From NCBI GenBank assembly GCA_031262335.1, contig JAISHX010000048.1, positions 1 through 5,187 of the forward strand: 5,187 nucleotides of DNA, written 5' to 3'. Below the pieces are notes generated by a model, which was given only the letters and a program-made list of their open reading frames with translations, searched no databases and was not told the origin of the DNA. The DNA comes from Clostridiales bacterium (GTDB taxonomy: Bacteria > Bacillota > Clostridia > Lachnospirales > WRAX01). The translations under genes were made by a program, and so were the position numbers. Positions 1-5,187 of this stretch are shown here, one piece after another (positions within the stretch are counted from its first letter, which is position 1; each line of letters opens with the position of its first letter).

Positions 1-26
1 TAAATTCCTCTGTTTTTCTTTCTCAA
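1..26 (-). CDS. Possible start of a further gene, cut by the window edge
   Basis: After the CdaR-like gene stops, the minus strand shows a purine-rich GGGGAAG (complement of 32-38) five bases ahead of a TTG at 26-24. The frame then reads M-R-K-K-N-R-G-I before leaving the window. A basic start like this could be the n-region of a signal peptide or membrane anchor, but eight codons cannot identify a product. No ATG is available nearby. The gene, if real, would be third in the minus-strand run after the ATPase and the regulator. It could equally be chance. Confidence 0.25.
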
Positions 27-64
27 CGCGACTTCCCCGTATTTAATAAGAAGTCCGTGTGACA

Positions 65-1159
65 TTATCTCGCGAATGGAAATGCCTCCTTATACGCCAT
101 ATAAGCGTTGACCATAAGCGTAATTTTAAATGTTATTGCATCGTCAAAACTCCGCAAATCAAGACCTGTCATTTTTTGAATCTTATCAAGGCGATATACA
201 AGCGTGTTTCTGTGAATATAGAGTTGTCTTGCTGTTTCCGAAACATTTAAACTGTACTCAAAGAATTTTGAAATTGTATTTAGTGTTTCTTCGTCAAGCT
301 GACTGATGTCAAAACCGCGCAACACTTCACTGACGAACATTTGGCAAAGCGACGGCGGAAGTTGATAAATAAGCCTTCCTATACCTAATTTATGATAATT
401 TATTATATTTTTTTCAGGGTCAAAAATTTTACCGACTTCAAGAGCCATTTTGGCCTCTTTATATGAATTTGAAACATTCTTCAAGTCTTTGGTTACTTTT
501 CCGATTGCGATATAAACATTATTCATTGTTTCTATTTGAACAGTATCACAAATGCTTGCTGCAAGTTCTTCTATTTCTTCTTCTGTTTCGTTCTCAAGTT
601 CTTTTATAACGATAATTGTTTTTTCATCAAATGCTGTTACAAAATCACGGGTTTTGAAAGGAAAAATGTTTTTTACAATCTCAATCGCGTTCAGTTCTTT
701 GTTGGAGTTCACTTCAATAAGATAAACTACTCTCCGAACATCGTTTTCTATTTTAAGTTTTTTTGCACGACTGTATATGTCGATAAGCAGCATATTGTCA
801 AGCAACAAACTTTTTATAAAATTGTCACGGTCAAAACGCTCCTTGTATGCAACAAGAAGGCTCTGAAGGTGAAACGCGGCAATTTTACCGATACGATAAG
901 ATTCCTCATCTTCGCCTTTTATAACAACGACATATTCCGCAACAGTTCCGTCCATTGCTTTAAAATACTGACAACCGGCAATTTGTTGACTTTCTGCCGG
1001 TGAACATATAAACGAGGTAATGTTTTCATCATCAATTATTATAGGGTTATTTTCGGTGGTGGCGGCAATTTTGCCGTCATATTCAACAACGGTAATTTCA
1101 CGCCGCGTTATTGTTTTTAGTCCGTCAACCATTGTTTTAATAATTTGGTTTGAAAGCAA
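65..1159 (-). CDS. CdaR/PucR-type transcriptional regulator
   Basis: This is a 364-residue cytoplasmic DNA-binding regulator. The last ~65 residues carry the helix-turn-helix typical of the PucR/CdaR C-terminus: a LNVSETARQLYIHRNT core at about 304-319, then LVYRLDKI and a 'TGLDLRSFDDAITFKI' tail. The N-terminal ~120 residues (for example ITVVEYDGKIAATT) fit a shortened sugar-diacid-recognition sensor domain, and the middle (about 140-260) resembles the degenerate GGDEF-like domain found in these proteins. CdaR of E. coli activates glucarate and galactarate genes, but the ligand here cannot be read from sequence. The start is a TTG at 1159-1157, chosen because GGAGG (complement of 1167-1171) lies 7 bases upstream; the next in-frame ATG is nine codons later with no such site. 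It lies 69 bases downstream of the ATPase gene, so it may control sugar uptake genes. Family assignment is firm; target and effector are unknown. Confidence 0.85.
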   Translation of the reverse strand: MLSNQIIKTMVDGLKTITRREITVVEYDGKIAATTENNPIIIDDENITSFICSPAESQQIAGCQYFKAMDGTVAEYVVVIKGEDEESYRIGKIAAFHLQSLLVAYKERFDRDNFIKSLLLDNMLLIDIYSRAKKLKIENDVRRVVYLIEVNSNKELNAIEIVKNIFPFKTRDFVTAFDEKTIIVIKELENETEEEIEELAASICDTVQIETMNNVYIAIGKVTKDLKNVSNSYKEAKMALEVGKIFDPEKNIINYHKLGIGRLIYQLPPSLCQMFVSEVLRGFDISQLDEETLNTISKFFEYSLNVSETARQLYIHRNTLVYRLDKIQKMTGLDLRSFDDAITFKITLMVNAYMAYKEAFPFAR

Positions 1160-1165
1160 GCCGAA

Positions 1166-1173
1166 ACCTCCGT
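1166..1173 (-). promoter_or_regulatory. Ribosome binding site that fixes a TTG start
   Basis: The minus strand reads ACGGAGGT here, a near-perfect Shine-Dalgarno sequence. It stands 6-7 bases ahead of the TTG start of the CdaR-like regulator, which supports the rare start codon over the downstream in-frame ATG. Confidence 0.8.
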
Positions 1174-1189
1174 AATGAAATAACTACAA

Positions 1190-1221
1190 GAAAAAACAGG
1201 GGAATTGGAAACAATTCCCCT
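1190..1221 (-). terminator. Rho-independent terminator-like hairpin after ugpC
   Basis: A perfect 10-bp stem pairs 1198-1207 with 1212-1221 (AGGGGAATTG against CAATTCCCCT) around a 4-base loop. In the minus direction it is followed by G and then six T's (complement of 1191-1196). It begins 7 bases after the ugpC stop codon and ends about 30 bases before the regulator's start, leaving no room for a complete promoter in between. It may therefore act as a partial terminator that lowers regulator expression relative to the ATPase, or as a 3' stabiliser of the ATPase message. Confidence 0.85.
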
Positions 1222-1228
1222 TTGATAT

Positions 1229-2341
1229 TTAGTTAGTAATAGTTTTCTCGGTATTTTTATCAAACACGTGGATTCTGTTAGCATCAAATGCAACTTTAAC
1301 TGTATCGCCGGCTTTTGCTGTCGAACGCGGGTCAACACGCGCGGTAACAGTTGAGCCTGCAATAACAAGATAAAGGAATGTTTCCGCACCAAGGAGTTCA
1401 GTAACTTCAACTCCGGCATCAAGAGTAGTATTAGGCGACATATTGATAAACGTCTGTTCATCGTGAACATCTTCGGGACGGATACCAAAAATAACTTCCT
1501 TGCCTATATAATTTCCGTCAACGACGGCTTTTGCTTTTTTCTCATTAAGTTCAATTTTATGCTGACCAAACGCCAAAACAACTTTATTGCCGACTTTTTC
1601 GGCTGTTGCGTTAATAAAGTTCATTGCCGGAGAGCCGATAAAGCCTGCTACGAACAAATTGTTCGGTTTGTTGTAAAGGTTCTGCGGGCTATCAACTTGT
1701 TGAATGTAACCGTCTTTAAGAACAACGATTCTTGTACCAAGTGTAAGAGCCTCTGTCTGGTCATGAGTAACATAAATGAAAGTTGTCCCCAATTTTTGGT
1801 GAAGTTTGGAAATTTCTGTTCTCATCTGCACTCTGAGTTTTGCGTCAAGGTTTGAAAGCGGTTCGTCCATAAGGAAAACGCGCGGTTCACGAACAATTGC
1901 ACGACCCATAGCAACACGCTGGCGTTGTCCGCCGGAAAGTGCTTTTGGCTTTCTGTCAAGAAGGTGAGCAATGTCAAGTATTTTTGCCGCCTCACGAACG
2001 CGACGGTCAATTTCTTCTTTAGGCATTTTACGGAGCTTAAGACCAAACGCAATGTTGTCATACACGCTCATATGCGGATACAGCGCGTAGCTCTGGAAAA
2101 CCATTGCAATATCTCTGTCTTTGGGAGCAACATCATTCATAAGTTTATTGCCTATCCAAAGTTCACCTGAATAAATATCTTCCAAGCCTGCAATCATACG
2201 CAGTGTAGTAGATTTACCGCAACCTGAAGGTCCTACGAAAATAATAAATTCTTTGTCCGCAATGCTAAGACTGAAGTCGTGAACGGCAACAAAACCATTA
2301 GAATATTTTTTAACAATGTTTTTAAGTTCCAAACTCGCCAT
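1229..2341 (-). CDS. ugpC: Sugar ABC transporter ATP-binding protein (UgpC/MsmX/MalK family)
   Basis: The 370-residue product is the cytoplasmic ATPase that powers uptake of sugars or glycerol-3-phosphate by CUT1-type ABC importers. All nucleotide-binding elements are intact: aromatic A-loop Tyr13, Walker [10 protein letters not shown] (37-45), Q-loop Gln83, signature LSGGQ (135-139), Walker B VFLMDEP (155-161, catalytic Glu160), D-loop SNLD (163-166) and switch His193. From about residue 235 onward a C-terminal regulatory/TOBE region follows, including the family's GIRPEDV motif. Length and architecture match MalK, UgpC and MsmX. The ATG at 2341 is preceded on the minus strand by AAAGGGGGAA with good spacing. 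No permease or substrate-binding gene is adjacent in the window; in Firmicutes such lone ATPases (MsmX is the known case) can serve several transporters. The fold and role are certain, the substrate is not; the gene symbol follows the usual family label. Confidence 0.93.
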   Translation of the reverse strand: MASLELKNIVKKYSNGFVAVHDFSLSIADKEFIIFVGPSGCGKSTTLRMIAGLEDIYSGELWIGNKLMNDVAPKDRDIAMVFQSYALYPHMSVYDNIAFGLKLRKMPKEEIDRRVREAAKILDIAHLLDRKPKALSGGQRQRVAMGRAIVREPRVFLMDEPLSNLDAKLRVQMRTEISKLHQKLGTTFIYVTHDQTEALTLGTRIVVLKDGYIQQVDSPQNLYNKPNNLFVAGFIGSPAMNFINATAEKVGNKVVLAFGQHKIELNEKKAKAVVDGNYIGKEVIFGIRPEDVHDEQTFINMSPNTTLDAGVEVTELLGAETFLYLVIAGSTVTARVDPRSTAKAGDTVKVAFDANRIHVFDKNTEKTITN

Positions 2342-2390
2342 TGGAGTTCCCCCTTTAAATTTTGGAAAGCTTACTTAATTAGTTGTTAAA

Positions 2391-2419
2391 ATTATAGCAC
2401 ACGACTTGTTGCTTTTCCA
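2391..2419 (-). promoter_or_regulatory. Likely sigma-A promoter of ugpC, extended -10
   Basis: On the minus strand a perfect TATAAT (complement of 2391-2396) is preceded by TGC, giving an extended -10. Exactly 17 bases upstream is TGGAAA (complement of 2414-2419), matching 4 of 6 positions of TTGACA. Transcription would begin near 2384, leaving a leader of about 40 bases before the ugpC start. An imperfect inverted repeat (GTTGCTTTT at 2408-2416, AAAACAAC at 2426-2433) overlaps the -35 element. Confidence 0.7.
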
Positions 2420-2457
2420 TTGATTAAAACAACGAAAATTTTAAACTTATTTTGTAT

Positions 2458-2471
2458 GTTTTGCACAAAAC
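2458..2471. repeat. 14-bp inverted repeat in the divergent intergenic region
   Basis: GTTTTG-CA-CAAAAC is a perfect 6-bp-arm palindrome with a 2-base centre. It lies about 40 bases upstream of the ugpC -35 element and 120 bases upstream of the rubrerythrin start. Its size suits a dimeric regulator site, but the AT-rich surroundings make chance repeats fairly common, and I cannot name a regulator. Confidence 0.35.
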
Positions 2472-2489
2472 GAATGAATAAATTATTTA

Positions 2490-2517
2490 ATGACGGTTTT
2501 TAATACAATTTGATAAT
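2490..2517 (+). promoter_or_regulatory. Candidate upstream promoter for rubrerythrin
   Basis: ATGACG at 2490-2495 (4 of 6 matches to TTGACA) and GATAAT at 2512-2517 (5 of 6 to TATAAT) are 16 bases apart. If used, the message would carry a leader of about 65 bases containing the 17-bp inverted repeat at 2560-2576. A second possible -10, TATAAT at 2561-2566, has no recognisable -35 at the right distance. Neither is certain. Confidence 0.4.
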
Positions 2518-2559
2518 CTTACACAAACTGCCCAAGCGTATATTCCCATGTATGTCACG

Positions 2560-2576
2560 GTATAATAACATTATAC
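2560..2576. promoter_or_regulatory. Operator-like perfect inverted repeat ahead of rubrerythrin
   Basis: GTATAAT-AAC-ATTATAC is a perfect palindrome with 7-bp arms and a 3-base centre. It abuts the rubrerythrin ribosome binding site (AAGGAGG, 2577-2583) and includes a perfect TATAAT. Its content resembles the PerR box of Firmicutes (TTATAAT-N-ATTATAA), but the arms are 2 bases further apart than in that consensus. Rubrerythrin genes are known PerR targets in some clostridia, so a peroxide-responsive repressor site is a reasonable inference, not a demonstrated one. Confidence 0.5.
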
Positions 2577-2590
2577 AAGGAGGTTTTGTA

Positions 2591-3130
2591 ATGGAATTAA
2601 AAGGAAGCAGAACGGAAGCAAATCTTTTTGCGGCGTTTTCCGGAGAATCAATGGCAAGAAACAAATACACTTACTATTCATCTCAAGCAAAAAAAGAAGG
2701 ACTTAATCAAATATCGGAAATTTTTCAGGAAACAGCCGACAACGAAAAAGAACACGCGAAATTGTGGTTTAAATTTTTGCATGACGGAAATGTTCCCGAC
2801 ACAAAAGCAAATTTAGCCGACGCCGCAGACGGAGAAAAATATGAATGGGAAAAAATGTACTCCGAATTTGCCGCGCAGGCACGCGAAGAAGGTTTTGACA
2901 GAATCGCGTTTTTGTTTGAAGAAGTAGGCAAAATTGAAAAAACTCATGAACAGCGTTATCGTAAACTTTTAGATAATATCGAAAACGACAAAGTGTTCTC
3001 GCGGCAGGAAGACAGCGTTTGGGTATGTCAAAACTGCGGGCATATTCATTACGGGCAGTCCGCGCCGGAAATTTGCCCTGTTTGTTCTCACCCAAAAGCT
3101 TATTTTGCTCTCCAGCGGGAAAATTATTAG
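2591..3130 (+). CDS. rbr: Rubrerythrin (NADH-dependent peroxidase of anaerobes)
   Basis: The 179-residue cytoplasmic protein reduces hydrogen peroxide to water with electrons from NAD(P)H-linked rubredoxin systems, a main oxidative-stress defence in anaerobes. The N-terminal four-helix ferritin-like domain (about 1-130) has the full di-iron set: Glu19, Glu52 and His55 (ExxH), Glu82, Glu85, Glu116 and His119 (ExxH). The C-terminal rubredoxin-like domain binds one iron through CxxC at 146/149 and CPVC at 162/165. This is the classical order and close to the usual ~190 residues, not the reverse type. The start is the ATG 7 bases after AAGGAGG (2577-2583); the frame stays open 81 bases further upstream, but those residues (MIILHKLPKR...) do not resemble the family and lack a ribosome binding site. 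No hairpin follows the stop, so transcription may continue into the P-loop gene 81 bases later. Confidence 0.96.
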   Translation: MELKGSRTEANLFAAFSGESMARNKYTYYSSQAKKEGLNQISEIFQETADNEKEHAKLWFKFLHDGNVPDTKANLADAADGEKYEWEKMYSEFAAQAREEGFDRIAFLFEEVGKIEKTHEQRYRKLLDNIENDKVFSRQEDSVWVCQNCGHIHYGQSAPEICPVCSHPKAYFALQRENY

Positions 3131-3147
3131 AAACCATTACATTATGC

Positions 3148-3176
3148 TTGTTTTTCCTTTTGATTAAGAGTATAAT
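3148..3176 (+). promoter_or_regulatory. Likely promoter of the P-loop gene
   Basis: A perfect TATAAT (3171-3176) lies 17 bases after TTGTTT (3148-3153), which keeps the TTG core of the -35 element. Transcription would start near 3183, giving a leader of about 30 bases before the ATG at 3212. This would let the P-loop gene be expressed independently of rubrerythrin. Confidence 0.5.
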
Positions 3177-3211
3177 ATATATGTAATCTCATATGTCAGG
3201 AGGAGATGTAG

Positions 3212-3625
3212 ATGATACAACTAATAGCCGGCGGTAAAGGTGCCGGAAAAACAAAAACTTTGATTGCGCTTGCAAATGCCTCTGTCAAAAATAGTGAAGG
3301 GCATGTTGTTTTTATTGATGATGACCGCAGACACATTTTTGATTTATCGCATGATGTACGTTTTGTTGAAACAGTAAACTATCCGCTTTCAAACTACCGT
3401 GAATTTGTCGGTTTTGTTTGCGGAATACTTTCACAGGACAACGATATTGTTGAAGTTTTCATTGACGGGCTTTCAAATGTTATTAAAAATATAGATAATG
3501 ACGGTATTGTAAAACTTCTTAAAAAATTTGAACAGCTTAACGAATCACATAACGTCAGTTTCGTCGCAAGCATAAACTGTGAACTTGATTCACTTCCGGA
3601 AGAAGCTAAAAAATACGTTAAATAA
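3212..3625 (+). CDS. Small P-loop NTPase of unknown function
   Basis: The 137-residue product starts with a beta strand (MIQLIAG) that leads straight into a Walker A motif GGKGAGKT (7-14, Lys13 and Thr14). A likely Walker B strand, VEVFIDGL, follows at about residues 80-87, with Asp85 as the candidate magnesium ligand. It has no signal peptide, no hydrophobic membrane segment and no recognisable second domain, so it should be a soluble single-domain nucleotide-binding protein. I recall similar short proteins as conserved, uncharacterised genes in clostridial genomes, sometimes loosely labelled ATP-binding or PilT-like; that label should not be read as function. The ATG at 3212 follows AGGAGG (3198-3203) by 8 bases. 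It sits 81 bases after rubrerythrin on the same strand and ends just before a shared terminator. The frame has intact motifs and a natural end, so it looks like a complete gene. The biological role is unknown. Confidence 0.85.
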   Translation: MIQLIAGGKGAGKTKTLIALANASVKNSEGHVVFIDDDRRHIFDLSHDVRFVETVNYPLSNYREFVGFVCGILSQDNDIVEVFIDGLSNVIKNIDNDGIVKLLKKFEQLNESHNVSFVASINCELDSLPEEAKKYVK

Positions 3626-3631
3626 TAATAA

Positions 3632-3662
3632 AAAGCCTTGGGAACTTTTATCCCAAGGCTTT
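3632..3662. terminator. Bidirectional rho-independent terminator between convergent genes
   Basis: A perfect 12-bp stem pairs 3632-3643 (AAAGCCTTGGGA) with 3651-3662 (TCCCAAGGCTTT) around the 7-base loop ACTTTTA. In the minus direction it is followed by a T-rich tract (TTTTTATTATTATT); in the plus direction by TTTCATTTTAC, which is weaker. It ends both the P-loop gene, 6 bases after its stop, and trmB. The trmB stop codon (3650-3648) is in the loop, and the last four trmB codons (Lys-Ala-Leu-Gly) are in one stem arm. Confidence 0.92.
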
Positions 3663-4304
3663 CATTTTACATTCAACATAGTGAATTTTATTGCCAAGCG
3701 CGGCAAATTTAATTTCATATTCAGTCATCGGCGTTTCTCCGAAATAAGGCTCCGAATGAAAATCTTCAGATATTCTTATAATTTCAAAACGGCTTTCTTT
3801 TAATTGTTTTATGCTGAACTCAAATAAGGCGGCGTTGTCCGTCCGGAAAGAAAGAATCCCTCCCGGACGTAAAATTTTTGAATAATTTTCTAAAAAGCCG
3901 TTATGAGTAAGACGTTTCTTTTCTAATTTTTTTCCGCCTTCCCACGGGTCGGAAAAATTCATAAAAATGCCCGAAAGCTCATGTTCAGCAAAAATTTCAG
4001 AGATTTTTTCCGCTTCAGCATTTACAAAAATCAGGTTTTGAGGAGAATCATAACTTGTGCGCGCAAGCCGTGACGCACACGCGATAACTTTACTGTCGCG
4101 TTCCAACGCAATCATGAATTTACCCTTTTTGGACATTTCACAAGAAAATCGCCCTTTACCGCAGCCAATTTCCAGAAAAATATCGTCTGTTGTTTCAAAA
4201 AAGTCATGCCATTTACCTTTTTGCGTTACTGCGTCATCATAAAATTTTATTATTTTACTTTGTGCAAGTTCGCTGTCAGTCCATTTTTTCTTTCTCGTTC
4301 GCAT
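3648..4304 (-). CDS. trmB: tRNA (guanine46-N7)-methyltransferase
   Basis: The 218-residue cytoplasmic enzyme transfers a methyl group from S-adenosylmethionine to N7 of G46 in the variable loop of tRNAs. Class I methyltransferase motifs are clear: the SAM-binding loop FLEIGCGKGRF (43-53), acidic Glu68 at the end of strand 2, the family hallmark NFSDPW (116-121), KRLTH (130-134), FRTDN (153-157) and TEYE (194-197). Length matches the bacterial single-subunit enzyme. Between NFSDPW and KRLTH the stretch EGGKKLEK differs from the common PKKRH.KR pattern, lacking its proline and appearing one residue longer. The ATG at 4304 is 2 bases after the pheT stop, and GGGAG (inside the last pheT codons) serves as its ribosome binding site, so translation is probably coupled. 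Transcription ends in the terminator that overlaps its 3' end. Confidence 0.95.
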   Translation of the reverse strand: MRTRKKKWTDSELAQSKIIKFYDDAVTQKGKWHDFFETTDDIFLEIGCGKGRFSCEMSKKGKFMIALERDSKVIACASRLARTSYDSPQNLIFVNAEAEKISEIFAEHELSGIFMNFSDPWEGGKKLEKKRLTHNGFLENYSKILRPGGILSFRTDNAALFEFSIKQLKESRFEIIRISEDFHSEPYFGETPMTEYEIKFAALGNKIHYVECKMKALG

Positions 4305-4306
4305 CG

Positions 4307-5187
4307 TTACTCCCTAAGTGCCGCGCCGGTTTTTTCTTTGACAGAGGCGAGAATTTTTTCTAATGCGGCGTTGACTTCCGCGTCCGTCAGCGTTCTGTCC
4401 GAAGCGCGGAAAACAAGACTGTACGCCAAACTTTTTTCTCCTTCGGGAACACCGGCTCCTTTATAAACATCAAAGAGAGATACTTCCTCAAGAATTTTAC
4501 CGCCTTTTTGAATCACGGCACTTTCAATTTCCGCCGAAAGAACGCTGTTTTTTGCAAGCAGCGCAATATCACGCTTGACGGCGGGGAAACGCGGCGCGGG
4601 TTTATATTTCGGACTTGCAACGACATTTGCAAGCAGCACATCAAACGCAAGAATTGCAATATAAGCGCGTTCCGAAAAACCGTAGTTTTGCAAAACCGCA
4701 GGGTGGACTTCGCCGACAAAGCCGACCTCTTTTTTATTTATAACAACTTTTGCGGTTCTGCCCGGGTGCATGAACGGCAATGTATTTTCCGGTAAAAATT
4801 CTGCTTTTTCTCCGAAATGTTCTAAAATTGATTCAACATCACCCTTTATCATATAAAAATCAGCTTTTTTGTCATACAATCCGAATGTCAGCCACTTTTC
4901 TTCTTTCGGCTGTGTTTCAAGCGGAAGTTTCTCTGCCGTGTACGTTTTTGCTATTTCAAACAGCGATGCCGATTCGTTTCTGAATGTGGTTTGATTTGTC
5001 GCAAGTGCGGAAATAATTGCGTTGGCGGTTGTTGTTCTCATAATTTTATAATCGTCATTAAGCGGATTAGAGATTTCTATTGCGTTCCTCATATCGTTGT
5101 CCGGCGGCACATTCAGTTTGTCAAAAACTTTTGGATTTTCAAATGAATATGTCATCATTTCATAATATCCTAAAGCCGAAACAGTCC
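4307..5187 (-). CDS. pheT: Phenylalanyl-tRNA synthetase beta subunit, C-terminal part (cut by window edge)
   Basis: This is the C-terminal ~292 residues of PheT, which with PheS forms the alpha2-beta2 enzyme that charges tRNA-Phe. The frame is open to the right edge and the edge codons (T-V-S-A-L-G-Y-Y-E before MMTYSF) match the family's LGYxE-xxTYSF region, so the ATG at 5158 is internal, not the start. Visible parts are the catalytic-like core B6/B7 region (TYSF, then NPLNDDYKIMRTT and FEIAKTY) and the C-terminal anticodon-binding FDX-ACB domain, beginning near KPAPRFPAVKRDIALL and containing LFDVYKG and SLAYSLVFRASDRTLTDAEV. Full-length bacterial PheT is about 790-800 residues, so the missing N-terminal part, with the tRNA-binding and editing domains, should lie beyond the window. 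It is followed by trmB with a 2-base gap. Confidence 0.96.
   Translation of the reverse strand, partial: TVSALGYYEMMTYSFENPKVFDKLNVPPDNDMRNAIEISNPLNDDYKIMRTTTANAIISALATNQTTFRNESASLFEIAKTYTAEKLPLETQPKEEKWLTFGLYDKKADFYMIKGDVESILEHFGEKAEFLPENTLPFMHPGRTAKVVINKKEVGFVGEVHPAVLQNYGFSERAYIAILAFDVLLANVVASPKYKPAPRFPAVKRDIALLAKNSVLSAEIESAVIQKGGKILEEVSLFDVYKGAGVPEGEKSLAYSLVFRASDRTLTDAEVNAALEKILASVKEKTGAALRE

Noticed and set aside
536..1003. A 155-codon plus-strand frame antisense to the CdaR-like gene
   Set aside because: It is rich in Phe, Asn, Lys and Cys, as expected for the complement of an AT-rich gene, has no ribosome binding site or family resemblance, and lies wholly within a well-supported gene.
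1117..1488. A 123-codon minus-strand frame spanning the ugpC end and the regulator start
   Set aside because: It overlaps two clear genes in another frame and crosses a terminator hairpin; its composition (many Leu, Arg) shows no domain.
1463..1855. A 130-codon plus-strand frame opposite ugpC
   Set aside because: It is antisense to a gene with every ABC ATPase motif intact and shows no recognisable protein features of its own.
2510..2590. A 27-residue N-terminal extension of rubrerythrin from an upstream ATG
   Set aside because: The extension lacks a ribosome binding site, runs through the promoter-like and palindromic sequence, and is absent from the family, whereas the ATG at 2591 has AAGGAGG at ideal distance.
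3177..3196. AT-rich dyad (ATATG/CATAT) ahead of the P-loop gene as an operator or hairpin
   Set aside because: Only five weak A-T-rich pairs form around a 6-base loop; this is expected by chance in such sequence.
4307..5158. A complete 283-residue protein starting at the ATG at 5158
   Set aside because: The frame continues upstream to the window edge with residues that match PheT, so that ATG is internal to a longer gene.

Overview
The window looks like a piece of a low-GC Firmicutes chromosome, most likely an anaerobic member of Clostridia. The reasons are the AT-rich sequence, strong AGGAGG-type ribosome binding sites, a TTG start, a rubrerythrin, a CdaR/PucR-type regulator, and a small P-loop protein whose N-terminus resembles a family I recall from clostridial genomes. 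The assignment rests on gene content and style, not on a search. I see no mobile element, CRISPR array, tRNA or rRNA, and most of the content is ordinary chromosomal genes.

Layout. Left block (1-2341, minus strand): a UgpC/MsmX-type sugar ABC transporter ATPase is followed downstream by a CdaR-like regulator. A rho-independent terminator-like hairpin lies in the short gap between them. A few codons of a possible further gene run off the left edge. A divergent intergenic region (2342-2590) holds a good extended -10 promoter for the ATPase, a 14-bp inverted repeat, and a perfect 17-bp inverted repeat (7-bp arms) immediately upstream of the rubrerythrin ribosome binding site. Middle block (2591-3625, plus strand): rubrerythrin, then a 137-residue P-loop NTPase of unknown function with its own likely promoter. 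Right block (3648-5187, minus strand): the C-terminal part of pheT, running off the right edge, is followed 2 bases later by trmB. The two convergent blocks share one bidirectional terminator, and the trmB stop codon lies in its loop.

How the genes work together. The ATPase and the regulator probably belong to carbohydrate uptake and its control, but no permease or binding protein is present, so the ATPase may energise transporters encoded elsewhere. Rubrerythrin handles hydrogen peroxide in the anaerobic cytoplasm. pheT and trmB form a translation-related pair (tRNA charging and tRNA modification) that looks translationally coupled. The most interesting items are the uncharacterised P-loop protein beside rubrerythrin, the operator-like palindrome ahead of rubrerythrin, and the hairpin that appears to separate the ATPase from its regulator. 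No clearly new multi-gene system is visible.
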